NCBI RefSeq assembly: GCF_003026355.1
Contig: NZ_PYON01000001.1
Location: forward strand, 372,001 to 436,000
Direction: 5' to 3'
From: Photobacterium kishitanii
Lineage (GTDB): Bacteria > Pseudomonadota > Gammaproteobacteria > Enterobacterales > Vibrionaceae
DNA: 64,000 nucleotides
Below the pieces are notes generated by a model. That model had not been told where the DNA came from, made no database searches, and worked only from the letters and a program-made list of their open reading frames with translations. The position numbers were made by a program, and so were the translations under genes. How positions within the stretch are numbered: the first letter of the stretch is position 1; the number at the start of each line of letters is the position of its first letter. Shown piece by piece: positions 1-8,482 of this stretch.

Positions 1-450
1 AACGTTGTTTCTGAGCGTCGTTTCTCTAAAACACAACGTGGTGACATCAACTGTTACGGTTCTGATGATGTACGTGAAGGTGTTGCAATTATGCACCGTG
101 AAAACGTAGATATCTCTATCACTGGTAACTCAACTAACCCAACACGTTTCCAACACCCTGTTGCTGGTACGTACAAGAAAGAACGTCTAGAAGCAGGCCA
201 AGCTTACTTCTCAGTAGCATCAGGCGGCGGTACTGGTCGTACGCTTCACCCTGATAACGTTGCTGCAGGTCCAGCTTCTTACGGTCTTACTGATACTATG
301 GGTCGTATGCACTCTGACGCTCAGTTTGCAGGTTCTTCATCTGTACCAGCTCACGTTGAAATGATGGGTCTTATTGGTATGGGTAACAACCCAATGGTTG
401 GTGCAACTGTTGCTGTTGCTGTTGCTATTGAGCAAGCTGCTAAAGCTTAA
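1..450 (+). CDS. GGGtGRT-family protein, C-terminal part (5' end outside window)
   Basis: The reading frame is open from base 1 to the TAA at 448-450, so the gene starts upstream of the window. The 149 visible residues contain the motif SGGGTGRTLHPDN, which I recognise as the signature that gave the GGGtGRT protein family its name; the family has no established function that I know of. The rest is smooth and hydrophilic with a Met- and Gly-rich C-terminus ending in an Ala-rich helix. No signal peptide or membrane segment is visible in this part. A strong intrinsic terminator follows 40 bases downstream, so it is transcribed separately from the pyrophosphatase gene. Codon use looks like that of a highly expressed gene (regular CGT, GGT, GTT). 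The family name is an identification from memory of the motif; function is unknown. Confidence 0.7.
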   Translation, partial: NVVSERRFSKTQRGDINCYGSDDVREGVAIMHRENVDISITGNSTNPTRFQHPVAGTYKKERLEAGQAYFSVASGGGTGRTLHPDNVAAGPASYGLTDTMGRMHSDAQFAGSSSVPAHVEMMGLIGMGNNPMVGATVAVAVAIEQAAKA

Positions 451-490
451 TAAGCTCAGTAGACTTAAAAAGTTTATCTTCAAATAACGA

Positions 491-529
491 AAAAGGCGCG
501 AGATTAGACACTCGCGCCTTTATTTTTTT
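491..529 (+). terminator. Intrinsic terminator after GGGtGRT gene
   Basis: Perfect 8-bp GC-rich stem (GGCGCGAG at 495-502 with CTCGCGCC at 511-518), extended by flanking A/T pairs, 8-nt loop, then a T-rich tract. Confidence 0.9.
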
Positions 530-701
530 GTCACAATTGTTATTTCTGCAAAATACTCTAGAATCATCCCCCATCCCAAGTTCTTGATCACGCTTATCCC
601 TATAAAACACTCTGTCTTCAGGGTATAATCAATAAAGAATCAAGTTAGTCTTATATATGTTACACAGCACACGCTGTTACAGATAAAGTAAAGGAAATAT
701 C

Positions 702-1610
702 ATGATCCAAGTTGTAGGGCACAAAAACCCAGATAGTGACAGCATTTGTTCTGCACTAGTGTGTACAGCTTTTCTTAAAGCTCGTGGTCTTGAAGCGACA
801 GCAATTCGTCAAGGCGAAATGAACCGTGAAACTCTACACATCCTTGAGCTAGCAGGCGTTACAGCTCCAGAGCTACGCACAAGCGTTGCTGGTGAGAAAG
901 TATGGTTAGTGGATTACTCAGATCTTGCTCAAGCACCTGATGATCTAGCTGAAGCAGAAGTTGTAGGTATTGTTGATCACCACCGTCTAGGTGATGTGAT
1001 GACAATTAACCCAATGGAAGCTTGGATCTGGCCTGTAGGTTGTACTTGTACTGTGCTATTCAACTTATTTAAGATCGAAGGTCACGAAATCACACGTGAA
1101 CTAGCGGTTCTTATGATGTCAGCGATCCTGTCTGATACAGTAGGTTTTGCATCTCCGACTTGTACACAAAAAGATAAAGACGCGGTACACGAGCTTGCTC
1201 AAATTGCTGATGTACAAGATCTAGAAGCATTCATCAAAGCACTACTCATCGCGAAGACTGATATCAAAGGTCTAACTGCAGCACAACTTGTTGAAAAAGA
1301 CCTTAAAGGTTACCCTTTCAACAACCGTGATGTTGTTGTTGGTCAAATCGAACTTGCGACTCTTGAGCAAGTTGATAGCATGATTGAAGAGCTTCAAGCA
1401 GATCTTCAACGTCGTTGTGACGAAGATGGTCTAGGTATGGCAGCATTGATGCTAACAGATATTACAACAAGCACTACGCGCCTACTTTACACCGGTGATT
1501 GGAACCACATTCTTGATACACACGCTACTGACGGTGTATTAATGATGGAAAATACTCTAAGCCGTAAAAAGCAAGGCTGGCCTTGGCTACAAACAGTACT
1601 TGCTAAGTAA
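702..1610 (+). CDS. ppaC: Manganese-dependent inorganic pyrophosphatase
   Basis: Family II soluble pyrophosphatase of the DHH superfamily, hydrolysing PPi to phosphate in the cytoplasm with Mn2+. The 302 residues match the usual length of about 310. The metal-binding signatures are all visible: H7-x2-P10-D11-x-D13 near the N-terminus, D71, the DHH triad at D92-H93-H94, and S144-D145 in the fourth motif. The C-terminal DHHA2 domain carries the SRKKQ substrate-binding motif close to the end. AAGGAA sits 7 bases before the ATG. It is flanked by terminators on both sides and is monocistronic. Many Vibrionaceae carry this enzyme in addition to the Mg-dependent family I enzyme (family knowledge). 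Nothing unusual in the gene itself. Confidence 0.97.
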   Translation: MIQVVGHKNPDSDSICSALVCTAFLKARGLEATAIRQGEMNRETLHILELAGVTAPELRTSVAGEKVWLVDYSDLAQAPDDLAEAEVVGIVDHHRLGDVMTINPMEAWIWPVGCTCTVLFNLFKIEGHEITRELAVLMMSAILSDTVGFASPTCTQKDKDAVHELAQIADVQDLEAFIKALLIAKTDIKGLTAAQLVEKDLKGYPFNNRDVVVGQIELATLEQVDSMIEELQADLQRRCDEDGLGMAALMLTDITTSTTRLLYTGDWNHILDTHATDGVLMMENTLSRKKQGWPWLQTVLAK

Positions 1611-1634
1611 ATAATCACCACGATTATTGATTAT

Positions 1635-1662
1635 AAAAGGTCCTTTAAAGGGCCTTTTTTTT
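1635..1662 (+). terminator. Intrinsic terminator after ppaC
   Basis: Stem AAAAGGTCC (1635-1643) with GGGCCTTTT (1650-1658) including one G-T pair, 6-nt loop TTTAAA, ending in eight T. Confidence 0.85.
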
Positions 1663-1961
1663 GAGCAAAATTTACGATCTATCTTAGCTAAAATACGGCT
1701 AACTCCGCCTAAAAAGTAAAATATCATGGCTTAAAATATCGATATTAGAGTAAATGCTTTAATTATTTTATCAATTAAAACCCATCTATTAAGCATCGAT
1801 ATGAACAAAGTTTAAGCAAACAAACTCTTTTATTGTGATATTTATCTATCTTTGCTTATTATTCTCTTGAGGTATAACTATACTCCCCTCTCTTAAAAAT
1901 CCTGCCTTCTTTGAAGGGTGAAACAGCAAGAAGCTATTCGAAATTATAGAGAGACAGTATA

Positions 1962-3191
1962 ATGTCCATTAATAAAAAATATATCGCCTTAGTTATTACA
2001 GCAGTACTTTCGAGCCAAGCTCAAGCTGCTGGATACCAAGTATCTGAACATTCTGCTGCTGGTCTTGGTCGAGCATATGCAGGTGATGCCGCTGTCGCAG
2101 ATACGGCAGCAGTATTGGCTCGTAACCCCGCGGCAATGACGCGTTTTAAACATGCTGAAGTTTCAGGTGTTGCCAGTGTTATCAACCCATCAATTAATAT
2201 TGATGATCATACTCATAATGAAACCGCAAAAGATATTTCACCAGTCAGCTTTGTACCAGCGGCTTACTATATCCAACCGCTTAATGATAAAACTGCGGTT
2301 GGTTTAGCGATTTTTAGTAATTATGGTGTGACAACTGATTACCCAAAAGCCATGCAAGCAGGCAGTTTAGCGGGTAAAACATCATTAGAAACGGTTAACT
2401 TCAACCCTAATATTGCTTATCGGTTATCACCGCAATTAAGCATTGGTGGTGGTGTTAGTCTTGTTTATGGTACCGCAGAGTTTAACCGCCGTTTAGGCTC
2501 TTTAGCTTACGCAGCACCAAGCCATAACCTTATCGATATGAAAGGCACAAGTTGGGGCTGGGGTTGGAATATTGGCGCGTTATATGAACTCGATAATAAC
2601 AACCGTTTTGGATTAAGCTACCGCTCACAAGTAGACCTCAATTTTAATGGCCATTTTACTGACTACTTGGGCCAAGCGACATCCAAACCAAATGAAACTG
2701 TTGCAGCAAACCTTAAGCTACCACTGCCTGCTATTGCTGAATTTTCAGGTTTCCATCAGCTAAACCCACAATGGGCAATTAGCTATAGCCTGCAATGGAC
2801 TCAATACAATAAATTCAAAGAAATTAGAGCAACTAGTTCTCAGTGTGCAACGGGGACTTGTTTTGTTAAAAAAGAAAACTTCAAAGATACTTATCGCTGG
2901 GCTGTAGGTACAACATATACTCTAAATCCGACGTGGACACTGCGCTATGGTTTCGCTATTGATCAAAATGCAGGACAGGCAACACTAAGCATTCCCGATA
3001 CGAATCGTTATTGGTATTCAGCTGGTGCGACCTACCATTACAACTCAGCGCTATCCGTTGATGTGGGTGTATCTTATATTCATAGTAAGAAAACAGATTT
3101 TGTTGAGCAAACACCAGTGGGTGAAAATGATCACTTTACTTCATCAGGTAAAGCCTACCTTGCTGCCGCGCAAATTAATTACCGCTTTTAA
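1962..3191 (+). CDS. fadL: FadL-family long-chain fatty acid outer-membrane transporter
   Basis: Outer-membrane beta-barrel that moves long-chain fatty acids across the outer membrane. The 409-residue product has a signal peptide (cleavage near AQA-AGYQ, residue 23) followed at once by the FadL N-terminal hatch sequence (SEHSAAGLGRAYAG) and the conserved NPA motif near residue 56. It ends in aromatic Phe, as barrel proteins do. Length is slightly under E. coli FadL (446). It lies 34 bases upstream of the volA lipase gene with no terminator between, so they form an operon; in Vibrio cholerae the same pair couples surface lipolysis to fatty acid import. The 299 bases upstream hold no clear operator that I could identify. 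Confidence 0.93.
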   Translation: MSINKKYIALVITAVLSSQAQAAGYQVSEHSAAGLGRAYAGDAAVADTAAVLARNPAAMTRFKHAEVSGVASVINPSINIDDHTHNETAKDISPVSFVPAAYYIQPLNDKTAVGLAIFSNYGVTTDYPKAMQAGSLAGKTSLETVNFNPNIAYRLSPQLSIGGGVSLVYGTAEFNRRLGSLAYAAPSHNLIDMKGTSWGWGWNIGALYELDNNNRFGLSYRSQVDLNFNGHFTDYLGQATSKPNETVAANLKLPLPAIAEFSGFHQLNPQWAISYSLQWTQYNKFKEIRATSSQCATGTCFVKKENFKDTYRWAVGTTYTLNPTWTLRYGFAIDQNAGQATLSIPDTNRYWYSAGATYHYNSALSVDVGVSYIHSKKTDFVEQTPVGENDHFTSSGKAYLAAAQINYRF

Positions 3192-3225
3192 TGCGAAATA
3201 AACTATAAAATCATTAGGAAACACA

Positions 3226-5640
3226 ATGAAAATACGTTCTATCGCATTATTAGTCACCTCTGCGCTAAGTTTAATTGCATGTAAAGGTAATAGCAGCTTA
3301 GACAATCAGTCGCCGATTGATCCCAATACAGCAGCAAGTTTAAAAGCAGAAACAAAAATTAACTTTGACCTACTATCAAAAAATAAAAAGCTAATATTAC
3401 CGACATATTTAGCCATGGATCCACAAGATGGCACCCTTGCAACTGAAACAATGGCGCAAGATAAAACCAATACCTCAGATCCATTAGTTGCAATGGGACA
3501 AACTGATGGTTGGAGTACAACGCAGCCAATTACAATCAGCTTCACAGGTAAGAACCTCGATCCGGCTACGGCTGCAAATGGGTTTTACTTAATTAAATCA
3601 GGCGATCCAACTAATCCTGATGACACCACGCAACCAACACGCTTAACACAACAAGCGGGAGATTTTGTCGTAAAAGCCTCAGGTGATAGCTTAATTGTTA
3701 TATTACTTAAGCCATTAGATCCTGCTAGTAACTATATGTTTGCGGTGACTGACGATCTAAAAGATGTCAATGGTCAAGCAGTAGGTATGAGTAACTCATA
3801 CGCATTATTAAAGTCAGATAATCTGCCACCAGCACCGGCATTATTACCGGCACAAAAAATCACCCATGCGACTGAAGAAGCTTTCCACGGTATTGTGGAA
3901 AAACGCGATATCATCTTTTCATCATGGTTTACAACGTTATCGTCTGGTGATGTGCTATTTGCCGCCAAGATGGCAACCGAAGAAGCGATTAGTTTTGGGG
4001 CTAAAAACGTATGGCAAGGCTCTGCAATTGCAAACACAATTACTCAAGAGCAACTCGATAAACTATTTACCTTCTCTCAACCTATAGAAATTGAGGACAC
4101 GAATAAAGTTAATGGTAAAAGTAATGTCCGTATCTACCACGGAACACTTTCTCTACCTTATTACTTAGATATTCGACCAAACAAGTTTATGAACACCCCT
4201 TGGCAAAGTGGTATGCCGAGCCTTGCAAAGATTAAATATGTGTTAAGTAATGGCAGTAATGCAGATAAAGCCACTATTTTAAATCAATTAGCAGCTGCTA
4301 ATGTATCACTACAAGACATGGCGCAAGTGGCGACTAACCCACAAACACAAGTTGAAGTATTAACCAAGTTAATGGGTAAAACACTGTATTTAGCCAATGG
4401 TAACCAACTGGATCCTGAGCGTTTGATCACTCGTTACAGTGCTGTTCCTGAACTAAAATCAGTACAAACCATTGATTATACTTTAGTACTACCAAGTAAT
4501 AAAAAATGCCAAACGCTAGGTGCTAACGATGTCACTATCTTCCAACACGGTATTACTTCGGATAAAAGCGTATTAACAGCACACAGTGATGGTTTACCGT
4601 CTTTAGCTGAAACGTTAATTGGTAATCAATGCCGTGCAATCTTTGCCATCAACCAACCATTACACGGTGAAGATCGTGGTATTCATACCATCGATAGTGA
4701 GGGTAATAGTCACTATAAAAATGCCGCAATCGATCCATCAATGTACTTAAATCTTGAAAACTTAACCGTTGCACGAGATAACTTACGCCAAAGTACTATT
4801 GATGTGGTTAACCTACGTGCTTCTATTGGCTCATTGTTTGCTCATATTCAACAACAACAAAATAACCAAGATCCACACACTGTTTCACCGTTAGAGATGT
4901 TAAATCCTAATAACGGCGTTAGTTTTGCAGGTCATTCCTTAGGTGCAATTGTTGGTACCAATGTCGGTAATATTGCTAACCGTCCGACAATGAACCCAGC
5001 ATTTGATAAACAATACTTTGCAATTAACAAATTAGCATTAGCCAACCCAGGCGCAGAGATCCCTTACCTACTATTAAACTCAGGTAGTTTTGGTGGTCTT
5101 CTAAAAGCAGGGGTTTTACAAAGCACCGTATCTAATCCAACAGAAATTACACCTGAAGTAATTGAAACTGGTAAATTTTTACAAGCTTTGAATATTTGTT
5201 ATATCGCTCAAGACGATAAACACAAAGATTTAAATAAATGCTACGTTGATAACATTCCAACGATTAAAGAAAATAATTCGAGTTTATTCGCTAAATGGAC
5301 TGAGACTTACGTTAAATTTGCTTATGCCGCTCAAACAGTAATGGATCCAGTCGATCCAATTAACCTTGCTAAAGGCATTCCAGCATCAGTACCTGTATTG
5401 GTACAGATGGTTGAAGGTGACAGTACTATTCCAAATATTAGTGCTCCTAATAACTCACCTTATTCACCTTTCACTGGTACTGAGCCTCTAATTAAACAAT
5501 TAGATTTAACCTCAAGTAATATAAATAAGGGTTGGAAGGTATATACACCAGGAAGCCATACATCATTATTAGATCCAACTATTTCACAAGCAACTACAAC
5601 AAAAATGCAAAGTGATATGGCTGATTTTTTAAATAGATAA
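3226..5640 (+). CDS. volA: VolA-like surface-exposed lysophospholipase lipoprotein
   Basis: The 804-residue product has a lipoprotein signal with lipobox LIAC (Cys19). A lipase nucleophile elbow G-H-S-L-G places the catalytic Ser at residue 571 within an alpha/beta-hydrolase C-terminal half; the N-terminal part (about 75-200) looks like an Ig-like or accessory domain. Size, lipoprotein signal and the position directly after fadL match VolA of Vibrio cholerae, which cleaves lysophosphatidylcholine at the cell surface and feeds the released fatty acid to FadL. A His near the C-terminus (sequence PGSHTSLLDP) is the likely catalytic base. The assignment as VolA orthologue combines motif evidence with synteny; substrate is inferred. 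Confidence 0.88.
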   Translation: MKIRSIALLVTSALSLIACKGNSSLDNQSPIDPNTAASLKAETKINFDLLSKNKKLILPTYLAMDPQDGTLATETMAQDKTNTSDPLVAMGQTDGWSTTQPITISFTGKNLDPATAANGFYLIKSGDPTNPDDTTQPTRLTQQAGDFVVKASGDSLIVILLKPLDPASNYMFAVTDDLKDVNGQAVGMSNSYALLKSDNLPPAPALLPAQKITHATEEAFHGIVEKRDIIFSSWFTTLSSGDVLFAAKMATEEAISFGAKNVWQGSAIANTITQEQLDKLFTFSQPIEIEDTNKVNGKSNVRIYHGTLSLPYYLDIRPNKFMNTPWQSGMPSLAKIKYVLSNGSNADKATILNQLAAANVSLQDMAQVATNPQTQVEVLTKLMGKTLYLANGNQLDPERLITRYSAVPELKSVQTIDYTLVLPSNKKCQTLGANDVTIFQHGITSDKSVLTAHSDGLPSLAETLIGNQCRAIFAINQPLHGEDRGIHTIDSEGNSHYKNAAIDPSMYLNLENLTVARDNLRQSTIDVVNLRASIGSLFAHIQQQQNNQDPHTVSPLEMLNPNNGVSFAGHSLGAIVGTNVGNIANRPTMNPAFDKQYFAINKLALANPGAEIPYLLLNSGSFGGLLKAGVLQSTVSNPTEITPEVIETGKFLQALNICYIAQDDKHKDLNKCYVDNIPTIKENNSSLFAKWTETYVKFAYAAQTVMDPVDPINLAKGIPASVPVLVQMVEGDSTIPNISAPNNSPYSPFTGTEPLIKQLDLTSSNINKGWKVYTPGSHTSLLDPTISQATTTKMQSDMADFLNR

Positions 5641-5655
5641 TCTAATATTATAAAT

Positions 5656-5709
5656 AGCCTTGATAATCTTATGAGTGTATCTATCATTCTGGTTATCAAG
5701 GCTTTTTTA
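5656..5709. terminator. Terminator between convergent volA and yjjU
   Basis: AGCCTTGATAA (5656-5666) pairs with TTATCAAGGCT (5693-5703), 26-nt loop, followed by six T on the plus strand. The long loop is untypical, but the position between convergent genes supports the call. Confidence 0.6.
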
Positions 5710-5719
5710 TTAAACACTG

Positions 5720-6919
5720 CTATCGCAAATGCTGCATTAAGCTGGTTTTTTGATTTAATATCTGAGAAAAAGACTGCACAAACTGTTCGCCAATCTGCTT
5801 TCCTTGACGATAATCAAGCTCTAAATCTTCATAACTACTTAATAAAGCACTACTGTTTAACGTTTTCTCTGGCGCAATTTGAATTACTTGTAACCCTAGC
5901 GGCGGATTAACTAAAAAATCATTTACGTCTCGATATGTACGATGATAACGCGCTAACATTTCTAATATTTCAGAATTCGTCCCCTGCCCTGTTAACTCTA
6001 ATAGCCGTTCGACATTTAACTGCGAAAACCAACTCTTTCTAGTTAAGACTTTACTTTTAATAACAGCGTTTTCTTCATTACTGTCTTTATCTTCCCAATA
6101 GTGCTGTCGCCATTGATCAAATCGTTGGCTCAACTCTTGATGAATATTTTTAATTTTATCAACGGACTCATTCAGGCTTAACTTATCAATATAATAAGGC
6201 AATTGCGTTTCAACATTTTCGCGCCAATCATCAAAAATACCCCGTTCATCGCCGCGACTAGCCTCTAGTGGTTCAGTACGAATAACCACGACTAAATCAG
6301 CCCCTCGTCGCCATGCTTCTTTAACAGGGATTGCGGCGCTGACCCCACCATCAACCCATTGTAAATCATTCATATTCACCGGTTGATTATAAAGTAATGG
6401 GATAGCACAAGTTGCTAATAGCACCTCACGCCAATCTTGTTGGTACATCGGTAAATAATAGTCTTGTAAAGTATCTTTGCGGGTCGCACACGCGAGTGCA
6501 GTACGATGGATTAATGTTTTATGTGCAGTAATAACATCTAACGGATATAGCCCTGATGATGACACTTGTTGTAATGCCCACTCTAAGTTCATCGGCTGTT
6601 GTTTGCTAAGGTACTTATATAAATTGAAAAACTTATCGTCCATCGATACATCACGAATAAAATGATAACCAAATCGAGGTTGACGACTAATAAAAGAAGA
6701 TAAATTAAGCGCCCCGGCAGAAGTGCCAATATACAATTCAAACGGATCAAACTGATGAGCGAGAAAACTATCAAGTACACCCGCAGAAAAAATGCCCCGC
6801 TGACCGCCACCTTGGACAATTAGCGCAATTTTTTTACGAGGTGCTGCGTGTATCAACGAGGAAAAATCAGCGACAGATTTATCCTTGATATCACGTAAAC
6901 TAAATGGAAGATAATTCAT
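5720..6919 (-). CDS. yjjU: Patatin-like phospholipase, YjjU family
   Basis: Cytoplasmic Ser-Asp dyad hydrolase of the patatin fold. The oxyanion-hole glycines (QGGGQRGIF, residues 36-44), the nucleophile elbow G-T-S67-A-G and the D190-G-G motif are all present. The surrounding sequence (GVLDSFL, LYIGTSAGA, VDGGVSAAIPVKEA, TYRDVNDFL) closely follows E. coli YjjU. The 399 residues exceed YjjU (357), with an insertion around 230-290 that contains many charged residues. The start has an excellent ribosome-binding site (GGGAGGAG). It is transcribed convergently to volA; the neighbourhood therefore carries two unrelated lipases, but there is no evidence that they share a pathway. The physiological substrate of YjjU is not established. 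Confidence 0.88.
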   Translation of the reverse strand: MNYLPFSLRDIKDKSVADFSSLIHAAPRKKIALIVQGGGQRGIFSAGVLDSFLAHQFDPFELYIGTSAGALNLSSFISRQPRFGYHFIRDVSMDDKFFNLYKYLSKQQPMNLEWALQQVSSSGLYPLDVITAHKTLIHRTALACATRKDTLQDYYLPMYQQDWREVLLATCAIPLLYNQPVNMNDLQWVDGGVSAAIPVKEAWRRGADLVVVIRTEPLEASRGDERGIFDDWRENVETQLPYYIDKLSLNESVDKIKNIHQELSQRFDQWRQHYWEDKDSNEENAVIKSKVLTRKSWFSQLNVERLLELTGQGTNSEILEMLARYHRTYRDVNDFLVNPPLGLQVIQIAPEKTLNSSALLSSYEDLELDYRQGKQIGEQFVQSFSQILNQKTSLMQHLR

Positions 6920-7050
6920 TTCTCCTCCCTGTTAAATATGTAAACTGACATACATTAATATATCTAAGAGAGTCGAATATACATTTTGTAGATACTAATA
7001 GGAAATAATGTTAGAAAAATATAATTATCCAATATTACTTACTTTAATCG

Positions 7051-7140
7051 CTATGCATGTAGAGCAACCAATCCATAACTAGCTATAGTAAAAAGAGTCA
7101 CCGTTACCACTACTAATGCAATTTTCAATTCGATATTCAT
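7051..7140 (-). CDS. ynhF: YnhF-like small inner-membrane protein (29 aa)
   Basis: A 29-codon gene, too short for ordinary gene finders. The ATG at 7140 is preceded by AAAGGTGGG at a normal distance, whereas the longer open frame upstream has no such site. The peptide (MNIELKIALVVVTVTLFTIA then SYGLVALHA) is one transmembrane helix with a short charged N-terminus. Length, the x-DLK/ELK start, the hydrophobic stretch and the terminal A-L-H closely resemble E. coli YnhF (29 aa, a membrane peptide of unknown function). It is preceded by an AT-rich intergenic region and followed by 131 bases without a gene before yjjU. Role unknown. Confidence 0.7.
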   Translation of the reverse strand: MNIELKIALVVVTVTLFTIASYGLVALHA

Positions 7141-7329
7141 AACAAACCCACCTTTAAATGTTATTATTATGTTACTTAAGTCTATGGTCAGATTGTTAAG
7201 AAAATCAATATCAATTACAATAATTACAAAGATGATCACACTGTTAGCTGTTTAAGTGCACTCTATATATCATCAATAAAAAACCGCATTACTCATATGA
7301 TCTAAATACCTTATTTTATAGGAAAAATA

Positions 7330-8322
7330 ATGAAACCATTACTCACTGTAGGGTTAATTGCTACCACTATGATTTCCACGACAGCAATAGCGAAACCTGT
7401 CGATTGGACACCTGGCATTGGTGGTGATATCTCTTTAATGGTTGGTTACAACAAATCAGACTCACAGTTTAATACTGACAATCACACCACACCTAACTTA
7501 AACAATAATGGTAATGAGCAAGATAAGATGTTCGTGGCTCCTATTGGTAGCCTCAGTTACACATTTAATAGTGGTAATAAACAACTCTACTTTGGTACTA
7601 GTCGTTCAGATATTGCACTCGGCCGCTTTCACATTGAAGCAGGCTATCGACAAAAGTTTGCTGATACATCAACGCTAACACTGAGTTATATTCCTGGCAT
7701 TTTAAGCCAAAAAACATGGCAGGATCCTTACCTTCAGGGCGTAGAGCGCAGTAAAACAGAATCTAACATTAATGCCTTTAGTGTTAAGCTCGATAATATT
7801 CGTGGTTCCCGTTTTTCGGGTCAAATAGCTTACGGAAAATTCAGCGTCGATCATGAGCAAAGTGGCAACGATCCTTTACTTAAATTAACAGCCAATGAGC
7901 GCGCCTCTCTAAATCGTAATGCTAATGTCCTTTATACTGAAGGAACTTATGTCCAACCTTTTAGCCGTAGTTTAATGCTACGTACCGCCGTTAACTTCAC
8001 AAATATTGATGCTAGTGGAAACGCCATGAATAATAATATTTATGGTGCCGCTGCGACTATTATTCAGTTATTACCACAATCTAGCCTCGCGTTTACATTA
8101 AGTTATAAAAAAGCACTGTTTGATTCAACCAACCCTGTGTTTAATAAAAAACAACAAGATAATAAGTTTGGCGCTTTCTTAGCGTATGAATATAGCCAAC
8201 CATTTAATTGGAAAAACTGGGGCTTAGTTTCTCTTATTGGCTATAGCTCAACTCAATCAAATATAAACTTCTATGATAGTAACGATGTTTTAGTAAGTGC
8301 CGGCCTAAACTATAAATTCTAA
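7330..8322 (+). CDS. DUF2860-type outer-membrane protein
   Basis: A 330-residue protein with a signal peptide (cleavage near AIA-KPV, residue 21) and the alternating hydrophobic/polar pattern of a beta-barrel, ending in Tyr-Lys-Phe, a typical outer-membrane C-terminal signature. The N-terminal region (WTPGIGGDISLMVGYN) resembles the Vibrionaceae-restricted DUF2860 family. Function is unknown. It has its own promoter region (189 bases from ynhF, divergent) and a strong hairpin after the stop. It may be expressed independently of panP, which starts 160 bases further on. Identification is by resemblance only. Confidence 0.65.
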   Translation: MKPLLTVGLIATTMISTTAIAKPVDWTPGIGGDISLMVGYNKSDSQFNTDNHTTPNLNNNGNEQDKMFVAPIGSLSYTFNSGNKQLYFGTSRSDIALGRFHIEAGYRQKFADTSTLTLSYIPGILSQKTWQDPYLQGVERSKTESNINAFSVKLDNIRGSRFSGQIAYGKFSVDHEQSGNDPLLKLTANERASLNRNANVLYTEGTYVQPFSRSLMLRTAVNFTNIDASGNAMNNNIYGAAATIIQLLPQSSLAFTLSYKKALFDSTNPVFNKKQQDNKFGAFLAYEYSQPFNWKNWGLVSLIGYSSTQSNINFYDSNDVLVSAGLNYKF

Positions 8323-8373
8323 TACAATGTAATAAATATCTATTCGATTAGCTCATCATTAACAAATAGGTTG

Positions 8374-8409
8374 TATTTCGGGTGGTTAGATTTTAGCCAC
8401 ACCGAAATA
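8374..8409 (+). other. Strong stem-loop between DUF2860 gene and panP
   Basis: TATTTCGG-GTGGTTA (8374-8388) pairs with TAGCCAC-A-CCGAAATA (8394-8409): 15 pairs including one G-T pair and one bulged A, 5-nt loop. No T-run follows, so it is not a classical terminator; it may protect an mRNA end or bind a factor. Confidence 0.6.
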
Positions 8410-8482
8410 ATTCGAGACATCTACCAGAATATCGATTAGATTGACTACACTTTGCCAAAGTTATGGAAACGTTAAATAAATT

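Noticed and set aside
5671..5910. 79-codon frame overlapping the end of yjjU
   Set aside because: It lies antisense to the conserved C-terminus of yjjU and over the intergenic terminator.
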